Of a stretch of DNA of 64,000 bases, positions 45,298 through 57,449 are shown in pieces. Made by a program: the position numbers and the translations under genes. Origin of the DNA: Hygrocybe punicea. Taxonomy: Eukaryota; Basidiomycota; Agaricomycetes; Agaricales; Hygrophoraceae. Numbering within the stretch: position 1 is the stretch's first letter; each line of letters opens with the position of its first letter. Location: positions 2,542,001 through 2,606,000 of the forward strand of contig OY744461.1 of the NCBI GenBank assembly GCA_963556145.1. Reading direction: 5' to 3'. The notes beneath the pieces are model-generated. The model saw only the letters and a list, made by a program, of their open reading frames with translations. It made no database searches and was not told the DNA's origin.

Positions 45298-48200
45298 ATG
45301 TTCAATACCTTGAATTTATCTCTTCAGTCGTACATTCCACCTGACTATGGACATCGACGTGAGTTTAGAGTTCATTTCAGCGGCGGGGGGATCCATCCAA
45401 CTTACTCTCCATTAGGCTATGTCTGTGGTGGTGGTAATTCCAGCGACATCTCTGACACCGAGTCTCTCCTGGGGTTAGAGATGGTTATTCCAATTAAGTA
45501 TCTTGAAGGGTACTCAGCTTACGAAGCTTCGCCTCCCAATGTTCCTTTCTCACTTGGCCATCTTGCGGCGCTCACAATCGACCAATGTACCACCTTGATG
45601 ATTCCAGCCTCCCTTTCTGACAATTCGGTGCGATTTATTGGATGGTCGGAAACCATGCTCATGACCACCACATTTCTGCTTGGTGATGGTTTGATTCTGT
45701 CTCTGAGAGACATCCGTGTCTTTCTAGGCGACCAATCTGAGCAATATGCAAGGGGTAAACGGTCTGTGGTTATTGAAACTCAAGGTGAATCACCACATTG
45801 GGAGTATGTTGCACCTGCTTAGCGCAAAGATTGCAGGAATTGTGTTCTCTGTGCACTTTCGTGATGCGCGACGTTGGTCAAACGCGATGTTGTTCCGCCA
45901 GCGCGTGACCAGATTATTATCCATTGTTGATGTTGTCCGTTCTCACACCTTGCTGAGTCCTGCTGACTTAGGCTACCTTCTTCGTTCACGGGTTAACACA
46001 GAACTGTGTGGATTTTCTAAGGACTTAAGTGTTCCTGATCTTTGCACCTTGCACGAACTTCTTGGCGAAAACTGGCTCGGTGAGCACATTCTTGACGCTC
46101 GGGCTTATCAGATTATGTGCAATGTCAATTTGCGATATAACGCACACTTTGTGCTCTTTCTTCCCGCCATCTTTCACACAATGCTCACAAACGCCTATCG
46201 AGCGAGACGTTTTTCAAAGTCCTTAACAGACCTCCGCGAATCGCTTCTTACCGACCTTCCCCGATTCATTTCCTTCGATTTCAACAAAGATGGCGATCAT
46301 TGGGCACCGTGCATTGTATCTTTGGAACAATGCCTCGTCCTTCAAGGTGATTCTATGGACCGGGCTGCCGATGAGGCTCTTCTTGCGATGTTGGAATGGT
46401 TTCTAGGTGACGTGACAGAGGTGCAAGGGAGCTGGTCCGAGAGCGCTCTTCCTGTACCTAACCAGGGTCCGGGTAGCGGGTCTTGTGGGATTGTTTCTAT
46501 CAGCGCCATCCATTCATTCCTTGACCCGGATGTGGTCATTTGGTCCCAAGAGACGGCGTTGCAATTTCGTCTAGATTGGCTGCAGCAGCTCTTGCGCCAT
46601 CACTTGGCAGCAGCTCGCTCACAAGAAGAGACCGCGGTCAGTCAGTTTCTTATTGAGATCTGTCACTGGAAAGTTCTGACCTGATTGCAGTCCACTCCCT
46701 TGCTGGAACGAGCTCAAGGTGTTCCTCGCCTCCAAGCACCTTCGGTTGATTCAGATGCTCAAGAAACGCATTCAGGATCCATGTCTGATCCAGATGACGG
46801 CTACCATATGCCTGACCATCAATCAGCAAAGTTTGGTCCCACAGTACCGCGATCTCTGAGCGGTTCCCCGCACAAGTCCCCGGACGCTCCTCTGGATCCA
46901 CAGCGACCACAAATTGGAATGTTCTTCAAGGCGGTGGGGGACATTGTACACTTTGTGTATGTCTATGAGTGTCATCGCGGATATGAGTGGAAAAAGGGTG
47001 AAAGTGAACGCAGCAGAGATGGTAAGCTATTTATGAGCATTCTCTTGCTCCGAAGCATTCATTTCTCACCTTACGACTCTTCAGGGAAGGTCAAACAACT
47101 TCGCCTTAGGTGTTCTTCCGCCTCTCAGCGTCAACCTAAGTCTGGCAAGACTCTCGATCCTGCAGACTATCGACATGGCAAAACCAAGCGGCGCTCATGC
47201 ATGGCTCGTGTCAACATCCGGCTTTCAGCTGCAGGACTTTATCATCTCACATCCGTGAATCTTGTTCATAACCACCCAGCCCCCCACAACGATCACCTCC
47301 CGATATACAACCCGCCATCCCAAGCACAGAAGGACTTCGTTCGTGACCTTGTAGCCGTCAAATCGTTGTCAAGGTCCGACATTCACTTGCTGTTGTCGAG
47401 TCGGTTCCCTGACCATCCCCTCACTGTGCGCCAAGTGGCAAACATTCTTGATGGTGCAAGGAGAAGTGCTCAAAATGCAGTGGAACTGCTTGGTGGAGAT
47501 TTGGTAGCAATAGTGGAGAAGCTCACGCAGCTGAAAAATGCGGATCACCGTTGGGTCTTTCATGTTCAAGTTAACGAGGAGACGTGCCAATTTCAGAGGA
47601 TCTTTTGGATGTCGCCTCGCCAGGTGTCCCTTGTTCAACAATTCAGTGATGTCATCATTAATGACATCACCATGTTGCGAAACAAGTATGGTTTACTGCT
47701 CAATGTCTTTGTTGTCATCGATCAATTTTTTGTCACTCGCAATATCGCTTACTCGCTCCACACGGGCGAGACCGCAGACGAGCATCAATGGGCCCTTGAT
47801 TGCCTGTTTGAGGTGCTTCCACCCTGTCCGGAGCGTGTCTTCTTTTTGGATGCAGACACGGGACTAGAGCTGGCCGTTTCTAGGCGTCCGGCCTCGGAAA
47901 TATCCTTTCATGGACGTTGTCTCAACCACCTCGATGGCAATGTTGTCAAGACATTGGCTTCCACTCTCGGACCGTTATTGCAATCATTCCGTGAGGCCTT
48001 TTGGAGTGTGTATTATTCGGTTTCGCCGACTGCTTTTGAAAGAGCATGGGAGGACCTCATTGCGAAGTTCCCAACCATGGAACCCTACCTTCAAAACGAG
48101 CTCTGGCCAACTCGCGAAACTTGGGCATGGACCTATGTCGCCATGCGTTTCACATGTGGCGTTCGCACATCTGGTCGCGTAGAGGGTGAAAATGCGGTCA

Positions 48201-49559
48201 ACAAGTTACTGGGTGATTCCAAGACGACTGTGTATGAATTGTCGACGCACTTGATGGAGCGAGCTGATACTCAGTGTGACCTTGAAGCGTTGCGTGTTCG
48301 TCAGGTAAGCGTTTTATGAATTGTTGTCAAAAGTCACCTAATGCTGTCACTCAGACTGCCCGGCTTCATCATCCATCTCAGACTGATCTCCTTTTCACGC
48401 AACCTTTGGAGCTTCTCCGAAACCATTGTGTCCCTTACGCCGTTCAGAAATCGTACAACCAGATGTCACAGTCTTTGTACTACAATGCAAATGCCATTAC
48501 TCGGCCTCCTGGCGAAGAAAATTGGGTTTGTACACCTTTTTTTTGCATTCGTTAGAGCTAATTGATTTGCAGTGTGCTGTGACCAATGCTCAAGAATCAC
48601 CTTCCATCAATGTTCCAGCAGATGAGGCAGAACGGGTAATCACTACATCGGAGGTATGTTTTGATTGCACATGCTTTCGGAGATGCCGAGATCCAATTGT
48701 TGCATCAGGATCTCCTCAACAATTTTACTGAGGATGCTATTCATATCTCGGCGAAATATCTCCTGGAGTTGATACTGGAACGTGGCTGGGATTGCATGGC
48801 ACTGTTCCGGGTTGATCACTATGCAACGTTGGCCTCTCATTATCTCGCTGTACTTGCAAATGGCCACTTCGTGTGTGACTGCATGATGGGAACGGGCCTT
48901 GGCATTCCGTGTCGCCACTTTTATGCCATACTCCGAATCTCAAAGTCACCCGCCAAATTCCACCTAGGCTTGTTCAACAGGAGGTCAGTGATTCCATGAA
49001 GCACTGACCATGTCTAACCGCATTCACAGGTGGCTCACGAACCAGAATTTTGATATCACGACGACTAAGGCTGTGACAATTGGTCATGGTGGTCAAGACG
49101 ACTCGGCGATGGTACCTCTTATCCCCGAGTACTTACCTCCATTTCACAGACATTCTTTGCCCCTACCCACCACTCGAACTTTACCTCTGAAGGTCATCCA
49201 CCATCAAGCCATCTCGAAATTCCAGGGTGTTTTACAACATGTCAATACGGAGGCTGATCTGCAGAGTTTAAATGCTGATCTCGAAGCCATGATGTATGTT
49301 GTCTTGACAATTACTTATTTGAGACTAAGCTGTGATGAGCAGTGAGCAACAGAATACTGCGGCAGGTCCAGCAATCTTACCTCCTCGTCCAATTCAAACC
49401 AAAGGTTGCCCCCGAAAGAAGCGACTCGCCTCGGCCATTGAAGGAGAGAGGGGTGGCAAGAAGGTTAAGTTCACGGAAGGTGATGGCCCTGGGCGCCGCA
49501 AGTGCTCAAAGTGTGGGCAACGTGGTCATTATGCAACAACTTGTAGCAAGAAAGCGTAA
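45298..49559 (+). CDS. Ulp1-like protease fused to a FAR1/MULE transposase with SWIM and zinc knuckle
   Basis: ATG 45298; an unrecognised N-terminal region is spliced (intron about 45763-45823) to a Ulp1-type cysteine peptidase: His in GDHWAPCIVS, Asp in LQGDSM, Gln/Cys in QGPGSGSCGIVS. An intron GTCAGTCAG...TTGCAG (about 46639-46690) rejoins the same frame (EETA then STPLLERAQGV), so one protein is likely. Next come a FAR1/WRKY-type Cys/His finger (47100-47280), the MULE DDE domain (DVIINDITMLRNKYGLLL, VFFLDADTGLELA, GRVEGENAVNK), a SWIM finger CDC...GIPCRHF (48880-48930) and CSKCGQRGHYATTC at 49504-49545. Further introns lie at about 47021-47084, 48306-48354, 48527-48572, 48654-48700, 48985-49030 and 49290-49340. 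Everything looks intact. It is a candidate autonomous Mutator-like element without identified termini. Confidence 0.75.
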
Positions 49560-49878
49560 CCCATGAGCCTGCTTATGTACAATGAATTGAACTGCCAGTA
49601 TTGACGTAGTGTATGTAACTCTGCGAATCAGTCCCTTCACGTCAATAATAAGTGCATGCATCATGAATATGACTCGAAATATAAGTACATGAGATTTCCT
49701 TGCAATGATGGCCGCAACAGGTCCAGCTTGCCCTTGAATTCTAGCAAAAACAAGTACATATGCTATCCACGGTTCGGTTCAGTGCAGCCATTTGCCGCGA
49801 ACCTGTAGGGTCAGGTTCGTGGGCGCAGGTTCGGGTTCCAGACCTGTTTGTATTGGGTTCCGGGTGGGCATCCTGGAC
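49560..49878. other. 3' flank, GGTTCG/AGGTTCG-rich
   Basis: From 49770 CAGGTTCG, GGTTCGG and GGTTCC motifs repeat, like the subterminal zones of the hAT-like elements. No inverted partner or target duplication was found. Confidence 0.35.
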
Positions 49879-49933
49879 ACCTCGCGAACGCCGCGCACAC
49901 GTCAATTGACGTGGCCGTATGTGTTCGCGAGGT
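49879..49933. repeat. CRE-like imperfect palindrome, copy 6
   Basis: ACCTCGCGAACGCCGCGC, core ACACGTCAATTGACGTGG, and TGTGTTCGCGAGGT: the best-preserved outer arms of the six. It probably lies in another hAT-like element whose ends I could not define. Confidence 0.8.
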
Positions 49934-50059
49934 AGTGGTTTGACTTGGGGAGGCCAGGGGAGCTGTGCAGCATGAAGAGGGCGGGGACTTCTCGTCCTCG
50001 TTCCCCTTGCTGTTGCTGCCCACCTGTCCTCACTTGTCATCGCCCATCCCCGCAATATA

Positions 50060-50225
50060 CAGAACTGGTGTGGCCTTCGAAGGGACCGGCTATGATCTGG
50101 CCAGTCTCGACATCCCAATCGCGCACCGAGGAACCGTCCGACGAGTATGTAACTGACAAGACAGAACTTCATGGTCTTCAAAGGGGCCGGCTGCAATCTG
50201 GCCAGTCTCAATATCCCATACACGC
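50060..50225 (-). pseudogene. WD40-repeat fragment
   Basis: Two repeats are read leftward from about 50225: VWDIETGQIAAGPFEDHE and, after a one-base frame change, RDWDVETGQIIAGPFEGHTS. This is the typical WD40 unit of agaricomycete NACHT-WD40 and related proteins (VWD-x-ETG...GPFEGH). No effector or NTPase domain is nearby. It is a relict of one and a half repeats. Confidence 0.65.
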
Positions 50226-50249
50226 ATATCGTCCCAGGATTGGTTTCGT

Positions 50250-50950
50250 TGTCCCAGTCCGGGTTGTGGTTGTGGTCACAGTCACAAGCAGTTAGTACAA
50301 GTTGGAAAGAGTGTTGAGAATGTACCTGGGCCGTATGTGGGCGCGCCGCCTCCCACCCTTGTTCTCCCTCGTCGTCGTCATTGCCGTGGGGTGGCGACGA
50401 TGTGGCGCGAAGTGGTGATAATGTGGTGGTAGCGGTGATAAAGGTGATATTGATGTCGGCGCCTCCTCATCCCTGGTGTTGGTGATTGTTGTTGTCGCCA
50501 TTTGCTAGGCCCCACGTTGTTGAGTGGGACTCGGCCACAGGAATAATATTGATGAGATTGATACTGAGAGCGTATGTAGGGACTCACCTAGAGTGTTCGG
50601 ACCACCCTTCCCGGTAGCTTGGTAGTATATCGGGGGTGGTGCGTTATGTGCGGGTCCCTGAACTTTGCTTGTAGCCACCTATATATTTGGCATTAGTCCA
50701 ATCGTCAGATCGAGATGTAAGTATTGCAACATACACGCCTGATTCAATAATGGGGGGAGCTACGTGGACCCTAGATCCCCTCCCAAAAAAGGAGATTTGT
50801 AAGCAGCTCCATGGGGAGCCAAATAGATTAATCCTTTGTAGAATCCCAAATACATTAACCAGTAGTTGCCCAGTACTTGACTGGTATTTGACTAGTACTG
50901 GTCCAGTAGTTGACCAATACAAAGTCATTCAAAACCAATGATGTGATTAT
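50250..50950. other. Non-coding, low-complexity in part
   Basis: GTGGTGATA-type degenerate repeats at 50390-50500. No gene supported. Confidence 0.35.
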
Positions 50951-50951
50951 G

Positions 50952-51665
50952 TGAGCCACAGGAGTGCCTGTGAATCACCTGGATTTCTGTGGAATTGCTG
51001 CAATTCTTCATGGGATAGTGATCCGGAGCCACAGGATTACATGTGAATGGCTTGGATTTGTGTGGGATTGCTGCAAATCCTTGTTGTAGTGAACGTGGCC
51101 TTTGTAGGCGCCAATGGTGTTTTGGCAAGTCCTTTGTCTATGAGGTCAGAACCCAAACTCAACTTGTTTGTATGTATGTACAGGGAACACTATATATGTA
51201 CTATATAATATGTATCAAGAGACTGTACTGAAGAAATGGTGAAGTATGAAAAGAAAGGAATGTGAGGAGAGGGAATAAGAAGGGAAGAGAGGAAGGAATA
51301 GAAAGGGGAGTATGAGAATGGGGGATATAAAGGAAAGTATGAGAAGCAGGGTCCACGGAGATATCATCCAATACTGATCCTCAACTGAGCCACTGGATTG
51401 CATGTGTATCACGTGGATTTCTGTGGAATTGCTGTGAATGTTCTTGGGATAGTGATCCTGATCGACTGGATTGCAAGTGAATGGCCTAGATGATTGTGGA
51501 ATTGTTGCGAGTCATCTTGGGATACAGATCATAAGGCACTGGATTGCATATGCATTGTCTGTGTTTGTGTTGAAGTACTGCAATTCTTCAGGGGATACTA
51601 ACCCTGAGCCACTGGATTTCATGTGCATCACCTGGATTTGTGTGGAATTGCCAGTGCAATATGGA
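50952..51665 (+). repeat. About 74-bp interrupted minisatellite (six units)
   Basis: Units beginning GAGCCACTGGATTGCATGTG-like and containing CACCTGGATTTGTGTGGAAT and ATTCTTCATGGGATAGTGAT start near 50952, 51026, 51387, 51460, 51531 and 51606. Units 2 and 3 are separated by about 300 bases that include a purine-rich tract (51235-51350). Confidence 0.75.
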
Positions 51666-52897
51666 CTGGATGAACCAGATATGATATCGTTGTTTACAGA
51701 TACATATCATAGCTATGTACATTGGAATCACAAGGAACAGGTTTAACACTGGTTGGTTCATCATTTTTCGGCACAAAGTGTTTTGCAGGTGTCCCTACCT
51801 GAATCCGGGCCATTGCAATTGCACAAATAATAGCAGAAATAAAAGTCTGGACAGTTGTTGGATGTGCATTATGTGCCATATTTGACATCCCATATTGAAG
51901 CAGAGAAAGTGCAAGCAGAACTATCAACATTGAGAAACTATGGAGTTCACACATTGGTACCCCAGATGCTGTTTCAATGTATTCATTGAATGGGCTCATA
52001 AGGGTGAGGTGTATAATTTGTTGATGTTTCATCAAAGGACACAAAAATAGTACAATAAATGCAGTCAACTGCACAATGATTCGAGATCAAGACAAAAGGA
52101 CAAGGAACATAATTAGTTCAAAAGAAGCTCCAATCATGCCAGAACAAACTAATATGATGGGAAAGCAATTATTAAATAGCAAAGCATCATATTTATGGCA
52201 GGATGGGAAGAAGTGAAGGCTGGGCCAAGATACAATCAATGCAGGAACATAGCAACATAGGCTTCTCAGTACAGCAGTGAATTTTGTCATCAATTTAGAT
52301 ATAAAGGAGTAAATATGCTTGTTGCACCTGCAGATTTCATCCAGTTAATATGACATGTCTTTGAACAAAAGGTTATGCATCACATATGAGAAGTAAAGGT
52401 AGTTTGATTGAATTTGTACAATGAATTGTAATTCAGTTTCATGGACCACAAACCGAACATATTGGACATGTTCAGTGTGTTTGGTCAATGTGTTCGGTCG
52501 TCAATATGTTCAGGTTACTATTGTCTTCTGTGATCAGTACACATTGAACATTGGATATAGTTAGCTATCCAGTGGTGATACAAAGAGAATATGCAAACAT
52601 TAAATCTGGATTATAGGTAGATAATGGATTTTCAATAGCTCATCCTCATCTTTTCAGCAAAAAGGCACACCTCTTGCATATTGTAGATCCTCAAATTGCA
52701 GAGTAACAGTCTAACAATGATTGAAGAATACAATATCTGGACATGTCACATATGTGTCATCAATGCTTGATGCCTGAATCAATAGCCAAATTTCAATTAC
52801 AGTATATAGAAGACACATTTTATAGTAAACCGATGTATTCAGAATGGTTCCATGTATCATCGTGATTTACAACTTTCAATAGTTTACAGTCATTTTA
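51666..52897. other. A/T-rich stretch, nothing recognised
   Basis: A hydrophobic minus-strand open frame at 51694-52074 and another at 52087-52293 have no family or splice support. Confidence 0.35.
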
Positions 52898-53439
52898 CTA
52901 TCTGATGGCAGTAACTGCACCTTTTTGAACCAATTGAGAATTTTGGACTTGGTAGAATTTTGGGTGCTGTGTTTTGTATCTCATGAAATACTGCTTGGAT
53001 CAAGATGGTTATACAGTTTGTGATTCAGGTTGTATTTCGAGCCTAATGACAGACAAACATAGTACAGATGCAATGACGGCTCAAAGGACAAAATAGAGAA
53101 GAATATGGTATATGTACTTTTAGGCCTTGACAAGATGAACAACTTTCTCCCTCCAGTCTTCTTCATATGAGCTCTTTCGATGTCATAATTTGACAGTATC
53201 ATTTTGGGTGTCAAAAAGTACTGGTCTACCTTTTATTTCATCAACAACTCACTATATCCTAAATATTGTTCAAATGTAATTACAGGCGTAGATAGTCCTC
53301 AAGACATAGTACAACTTTCCCTGTATAACCATCTTAATCCAAATAGTATTTCATGAGATACAAAACACAGCACCCAAAATTCTACCAAGTCCAAATTTCT
53401 CAATTGATTCAAAACGGTGCAGTTGCAGCCATCAGATAG
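52898..53439. mobile_element. MITE-like element with 119-bp inverted repeats
   Basis: Arms 52898-53016 and 53321-53439 are inverted copies with roughly ten differences by eye. Outer ends read CTATCTGATGGC and inner ends TGGTTATACAG. The 304-bp centre has no gene. No clear target duplication was found, so the superfamily is unknown. Confidence 0.75.
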
Positions 53440-53521
53440 CAAAACAGCTGTAACATATCAACAGTTTGAGTACATACAATATTATACATTAGTATCGGTC
53501 TATATTCATATTATTGAAGCG

Positions 53522-54971
53522 TCACCTTGTTTCCACAACACCCTCTGCATCATTACTCTCTTCCACATACCCAACATGCCGTTTGATGGCTATTCTGGGC
53601 TGTGTAGTTGGTGTAGGCAAAGCTGTCTTGTTGCGAATCATAGTTGCTTCCTGAGAATATACATCAGTATTCGTTTAATTCTTGATGTATTGAAGTGTTA
53701 CCTCTGTGAAGTCACTGTCTACCAGTGCCAATGACTGTAGATTCAGAATTATCTTGAATTTATCCTTCTTTACCAGAACTGCTGATATTGTAAACTGACC
53801 TCCACTATATCACCAATTCTAAAGCAAGTTGGGTTTGTTGGAATGAAGCTAATGAATATTTCCATCAGTAGGGATATGATCCCAATTCATCGTCACTCAC
53901 CAATGTCGATTTCTATCAGACTTCAACTTGTAATAAAGTACGCAATTGTCCTGGCCATGAAAGTAGCGGGAATTCGCAAGTGAGGTTAATATGCCTTTTG
54001 GATCGATGACATACTCGAATGGAATGTGAGAGGAAGTGTTGTCATGTCGGCGATCAGTGAAATATCGGGTTCCTATTGCGAGTGCCATGTAATCCATGTA
54101 TGTAGAAGGCGTAAAAGCTTGCATTGCTTTGTCAGGAAATTGACGAGCCAGTTTCTGGTGCAGAATCCGAAGGTTATCGATATAGGATTGAAAGCCTGTT
54201 GTATCAAGGCCAGTTACAACTATGCTTTGATGTATGAAGGACGTTCGGCGTTCCGGTTGACTATTACAGTGGTTCATCAGAACGGTATTCAAGGAATTGA
54301 TACGAATTTAGCACATACCTGGTTGTTATGGGTGGAAGATCTTTCGCCACCAAAATCACTTGCAAACTTAATACCAATTCTTGATGTTCGGTTTCATCAT
54401 TGGTTGGAAGTGTAAACTTTCAGCAATTTGGAGAGTCAACATGCACAATATTGACATTTGAAATCTGGCAATGCGGTCAATATGATGTACCTTTTCAAAT
54501 CCAACGACTTACATTTGTGGCCTTCAAAAGCTGACTTTCATCATCGTCTAAGCGTGCAGATATGATTTCCTGCAGATGTTCAGCTGTCAATTTGGTGTCA
54601 AATACTAGCCAGTATATATATGGTGGATATTGCTAACATGCACCCTTGAAGTTGTAATAGTTGTCCATCACGTACAAAGCAGTGGTGAGATGTATATTGC
54701 ATGGCACAATTCCGTCCACTTCATGGATTATATCTTCCGCCATCATCCTCACACCGATCATATCCATATTGGCTTTTGATGTGCATGTGATGATAGTTTT
54801 CAGGATCCGTTTTGTTTTTGTTTTTGTATTGCATTCTTCAATATTGAAGTTTGCGTCATTTTGCATAATACGGATCCTTTCCATGTCTTTCAAATGCACC
54901 ACATAATGTTGGTTGTCAGCTGTCTGGTTTGGATATGGTATAGTCAAGCATGTACTCCAGCTTTTCTGCAT
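53522..54971 (-). pseudogene. Hypothetical multi-exon protein with a one-base frameshift
   Basis: Pieces on the minus strand: 54633-54971 (KDMERIRIMQNDANFNIEEC), about 54505-54600 (FDTKLTAEHLQEIISARLDD), 54290-54415, and a large exon 53897-54292 (MDYMALAIGTRYFTDRRHDN, IDPKGILTSLANSRYFHGQD). Then FRIGDIVE followed, after a one-base shift near 53797, by QFTISAVLVKKDKFKIILNL, and a last exon 53522-53650 (EATMIRNKTALPTPTTQPRI). DPKGILT...HGQDN and RIGDIVEVQ are features I recall from a high-copy agaricomycete hypothetical family; function unknown. The missing base in GTG GAG GTN CAG makes this copy probably dead. The order of the two most upstream pieces is uncertain. Confidence 0.5.
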
Positions 54972-55412
54972 TAATTCTGCATCACAGGATATGTATGCAT
55001 AGCATTGGAATTAGCCCCTATCCATTATGCATCAATATCTGTTAATATACCCCATGTTTCTTAATTTGGCATTATGCATTTTGTTTCATGAATACCCCCT
55101 TTTGTTTAGTCTCCATTTCTAACTTTAATTGAGTTTGTCAACAATTCATGAAATCTACCAGTATAAACTTGTGGCGAATATCATGTGGACAGTCATCTAT
55201 TTTTCATGCATACCTTTGCGCTTTGTATGGAGTACATGGCCCAAGAAGCCTCGTTTGGTATATGAGCATGTGCCAATGGTGGATCCTCTGATGTTATTGT
55301 TGAAGTTTTGGATTCACCGATTCATCTTAAATTCATAGCTTATTGTTTTTGAGCGATTTAAAGTGTGAGTGGAGATGATATCCACTATTCCATCAACTTT
55401 TACCGCTCTCCA

Positions 55413-57449
55413 ATGCCTCCCAAGAAGTCCACTGCCACGAAATCAAACTCGAAAGCAAAACCTAAGGCCACCATGTATGTGTCCCTATTTTACTCGGTAT
55501 TACTGAAGTTTCTATTGCATGCACTAAAGACGGCCTTCTGCAACAATCGAGAAGCGGAAGAAGGTCATCAAGACTTGGGCTGATGATGATATGTATGTGT
55601 CATCATTTTAATCGTTATCTATTTTTGACCAATGGACAGTGTGGCTTTGTCCAATGCTAATGATGATGCCATCAGTATTCAAAGCACTGGCAGTGTAATG
55701 GCACCATCAACGCTCACAAGGTATCTATAATCACATATCATTGTTATCCAATATGAGTTAACAAATATCGATATCCTCCTAGACATTCCGTCAAGTTTCG
55801 CAACGTTAAAGACATGTTAGTGTTTCAATATCAAATATATCTAACATGATGTCAATTTGTTACAGTTGAAAGAAACGTCAAATGTCATCTCCCAATGTCA
55901 CCAACAATGACGACGATGTGTAAATATTTTTCATAGGTGTTGTCTCATCATTGACAGGTTATCCATAGTAAAACGCCTTCCCCCTCCAAGAAATTGAAAG
56001 CTGCATCTAATCAATCACGAGATGATGAAGAAGAGGAGGAAGAGGAAGAGGATTACGGTTCTAAGTGAGTTGTTCGGTTATCATAGACACATTCATTTGT
56101 TCAAACAAATCGTTTGACTGTTTAGGCATCATCGCAAAGTAGCCTTAATGAAGAACTCCGATAAGCCAATTTCATGTGTATTTTATGTGCGGATATGAAT
56201 ATTCTCATTCATTAATCGTAACAGTGTTTCTAATACTCCATCCAAGAAGTCCAAGTCCACAAAGGCCATCATGCTCGATGATACCGACAATGATAAAGGC
56301 TCCAGTGGCGATGAAGGAGATCTGACCTATGCACTGACGCAGATCACCAGGTGTGTTGGATATTATTACACCATGGTGTTTGATGTAGATGTCGTGAATC
56401 TAGCTTACCATCTCCGAACGTTGATGAGTCCGATATTGGCACGAGGGATCCTCAACTTGTTGACACCTACCAAGACTGCATCAACATCAAGTATGCCATT
56501 GCAGTCATACCCTTGTCATTTACTCATAACTATATAGGGCAGCAGCGATGGTATCCTGGTCCAGTGTAATTGGAAATGGCAACCCACAGTTCAGTGATAT
56601 TATCACTGACATCTACAAGATCAACAGAAAGTACGTCAACGACAATTTGAGGTTGATCCAGTCAATTCATTTGATATAATATAGGTTATTGCTTTCCACC
56701 ATTACCTTTGATAGATCTGGGAGGTACTCCAATCTCTCTCGTGATGACCCTGCCCATATCTCCACTGGTGCATTTGGTCGCAACTTCTTTCATGCAGTCG
56801 GAGGTGGAATGCCGATGATCTTTACTTCGGTCATCATAGTGGAGTCCTGCTTTCTTGATGAGCCCAAGATTGGTGGCAATACAAAGCCGGTCAAGGTTAT
56901 ACAGGGTGCACTACTTCAAGGAGAATGGGAGTGATATGTCGGTGCTATTGGAATGGTGATTCGCGAGTCTGAATTTTGGGCCCAACTGTATAAGGACTAT
57001 GTGTCCTTCTCAATGACCACAGCAAGTGGAATGGATACATCTCCCAGTATGTGCATTAATCATTTCTAGTTGTAATTTTTAATCGATTTTCATAGAGGCA
57101 TCGACATCCAAAAATGTACAACTTAGTCCATTCACTCGTCGACCCACTCCATCTTATCATAAGGCCACTCTATCATTTTACGATATTGGTAAGCATCCGC
57201 TCGTCTAATATAAAATGATATCTTAAGTATGTGTTGTCAGTGCCCATATATGATGCACGCAAAGTCAAAGTGGACTTCACGTCCACTCTCATATCGCTCC
57301 AGCAACTACCCATCTTCCTGCACAATATCCCTGCAGGATCCTGTGTCATTGTTGGACATACTATCAATACATTCAAGCGTGTAGATGACATGATGAAGAG
57401 CATTTCACTCAATGTGCAATGGGTCATGGTCTTGGGAGTGCTGAAATGA
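55413..57449 (+). CDS. Hypothetical multi-exon gene with one in-frame TGA
   Basis: Starts MPPKKSTATKSNSKAKPKAT at 55413. Many small exons follow, each with GT and AG ends: RPSATIEKRKKVIKTWADDD, an acidic stretch near 56010-56060, VSNTPSKKSKSTKAIM, LPSPNVDESDIGTRDPQLVD (56409-56490), AAAMVSWSSVIGNGNPQFSD, then LLLSTITFDRSGRYSNLSRD from 56687. The last exon ends VQWVMVLGVLK at 57447-57449. The N-terminus is basic and nuclear-looking; the C-terminal globular part belongs, as I recall, to a repeated agaricomycete family of unknown role. TGA at 56932-56934 interrupts GEWE-YVGAIGM where Arg fits (CGA to TGA). A second TGA may lie at the start of a small exon near 55867. Confidence 0.5.
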
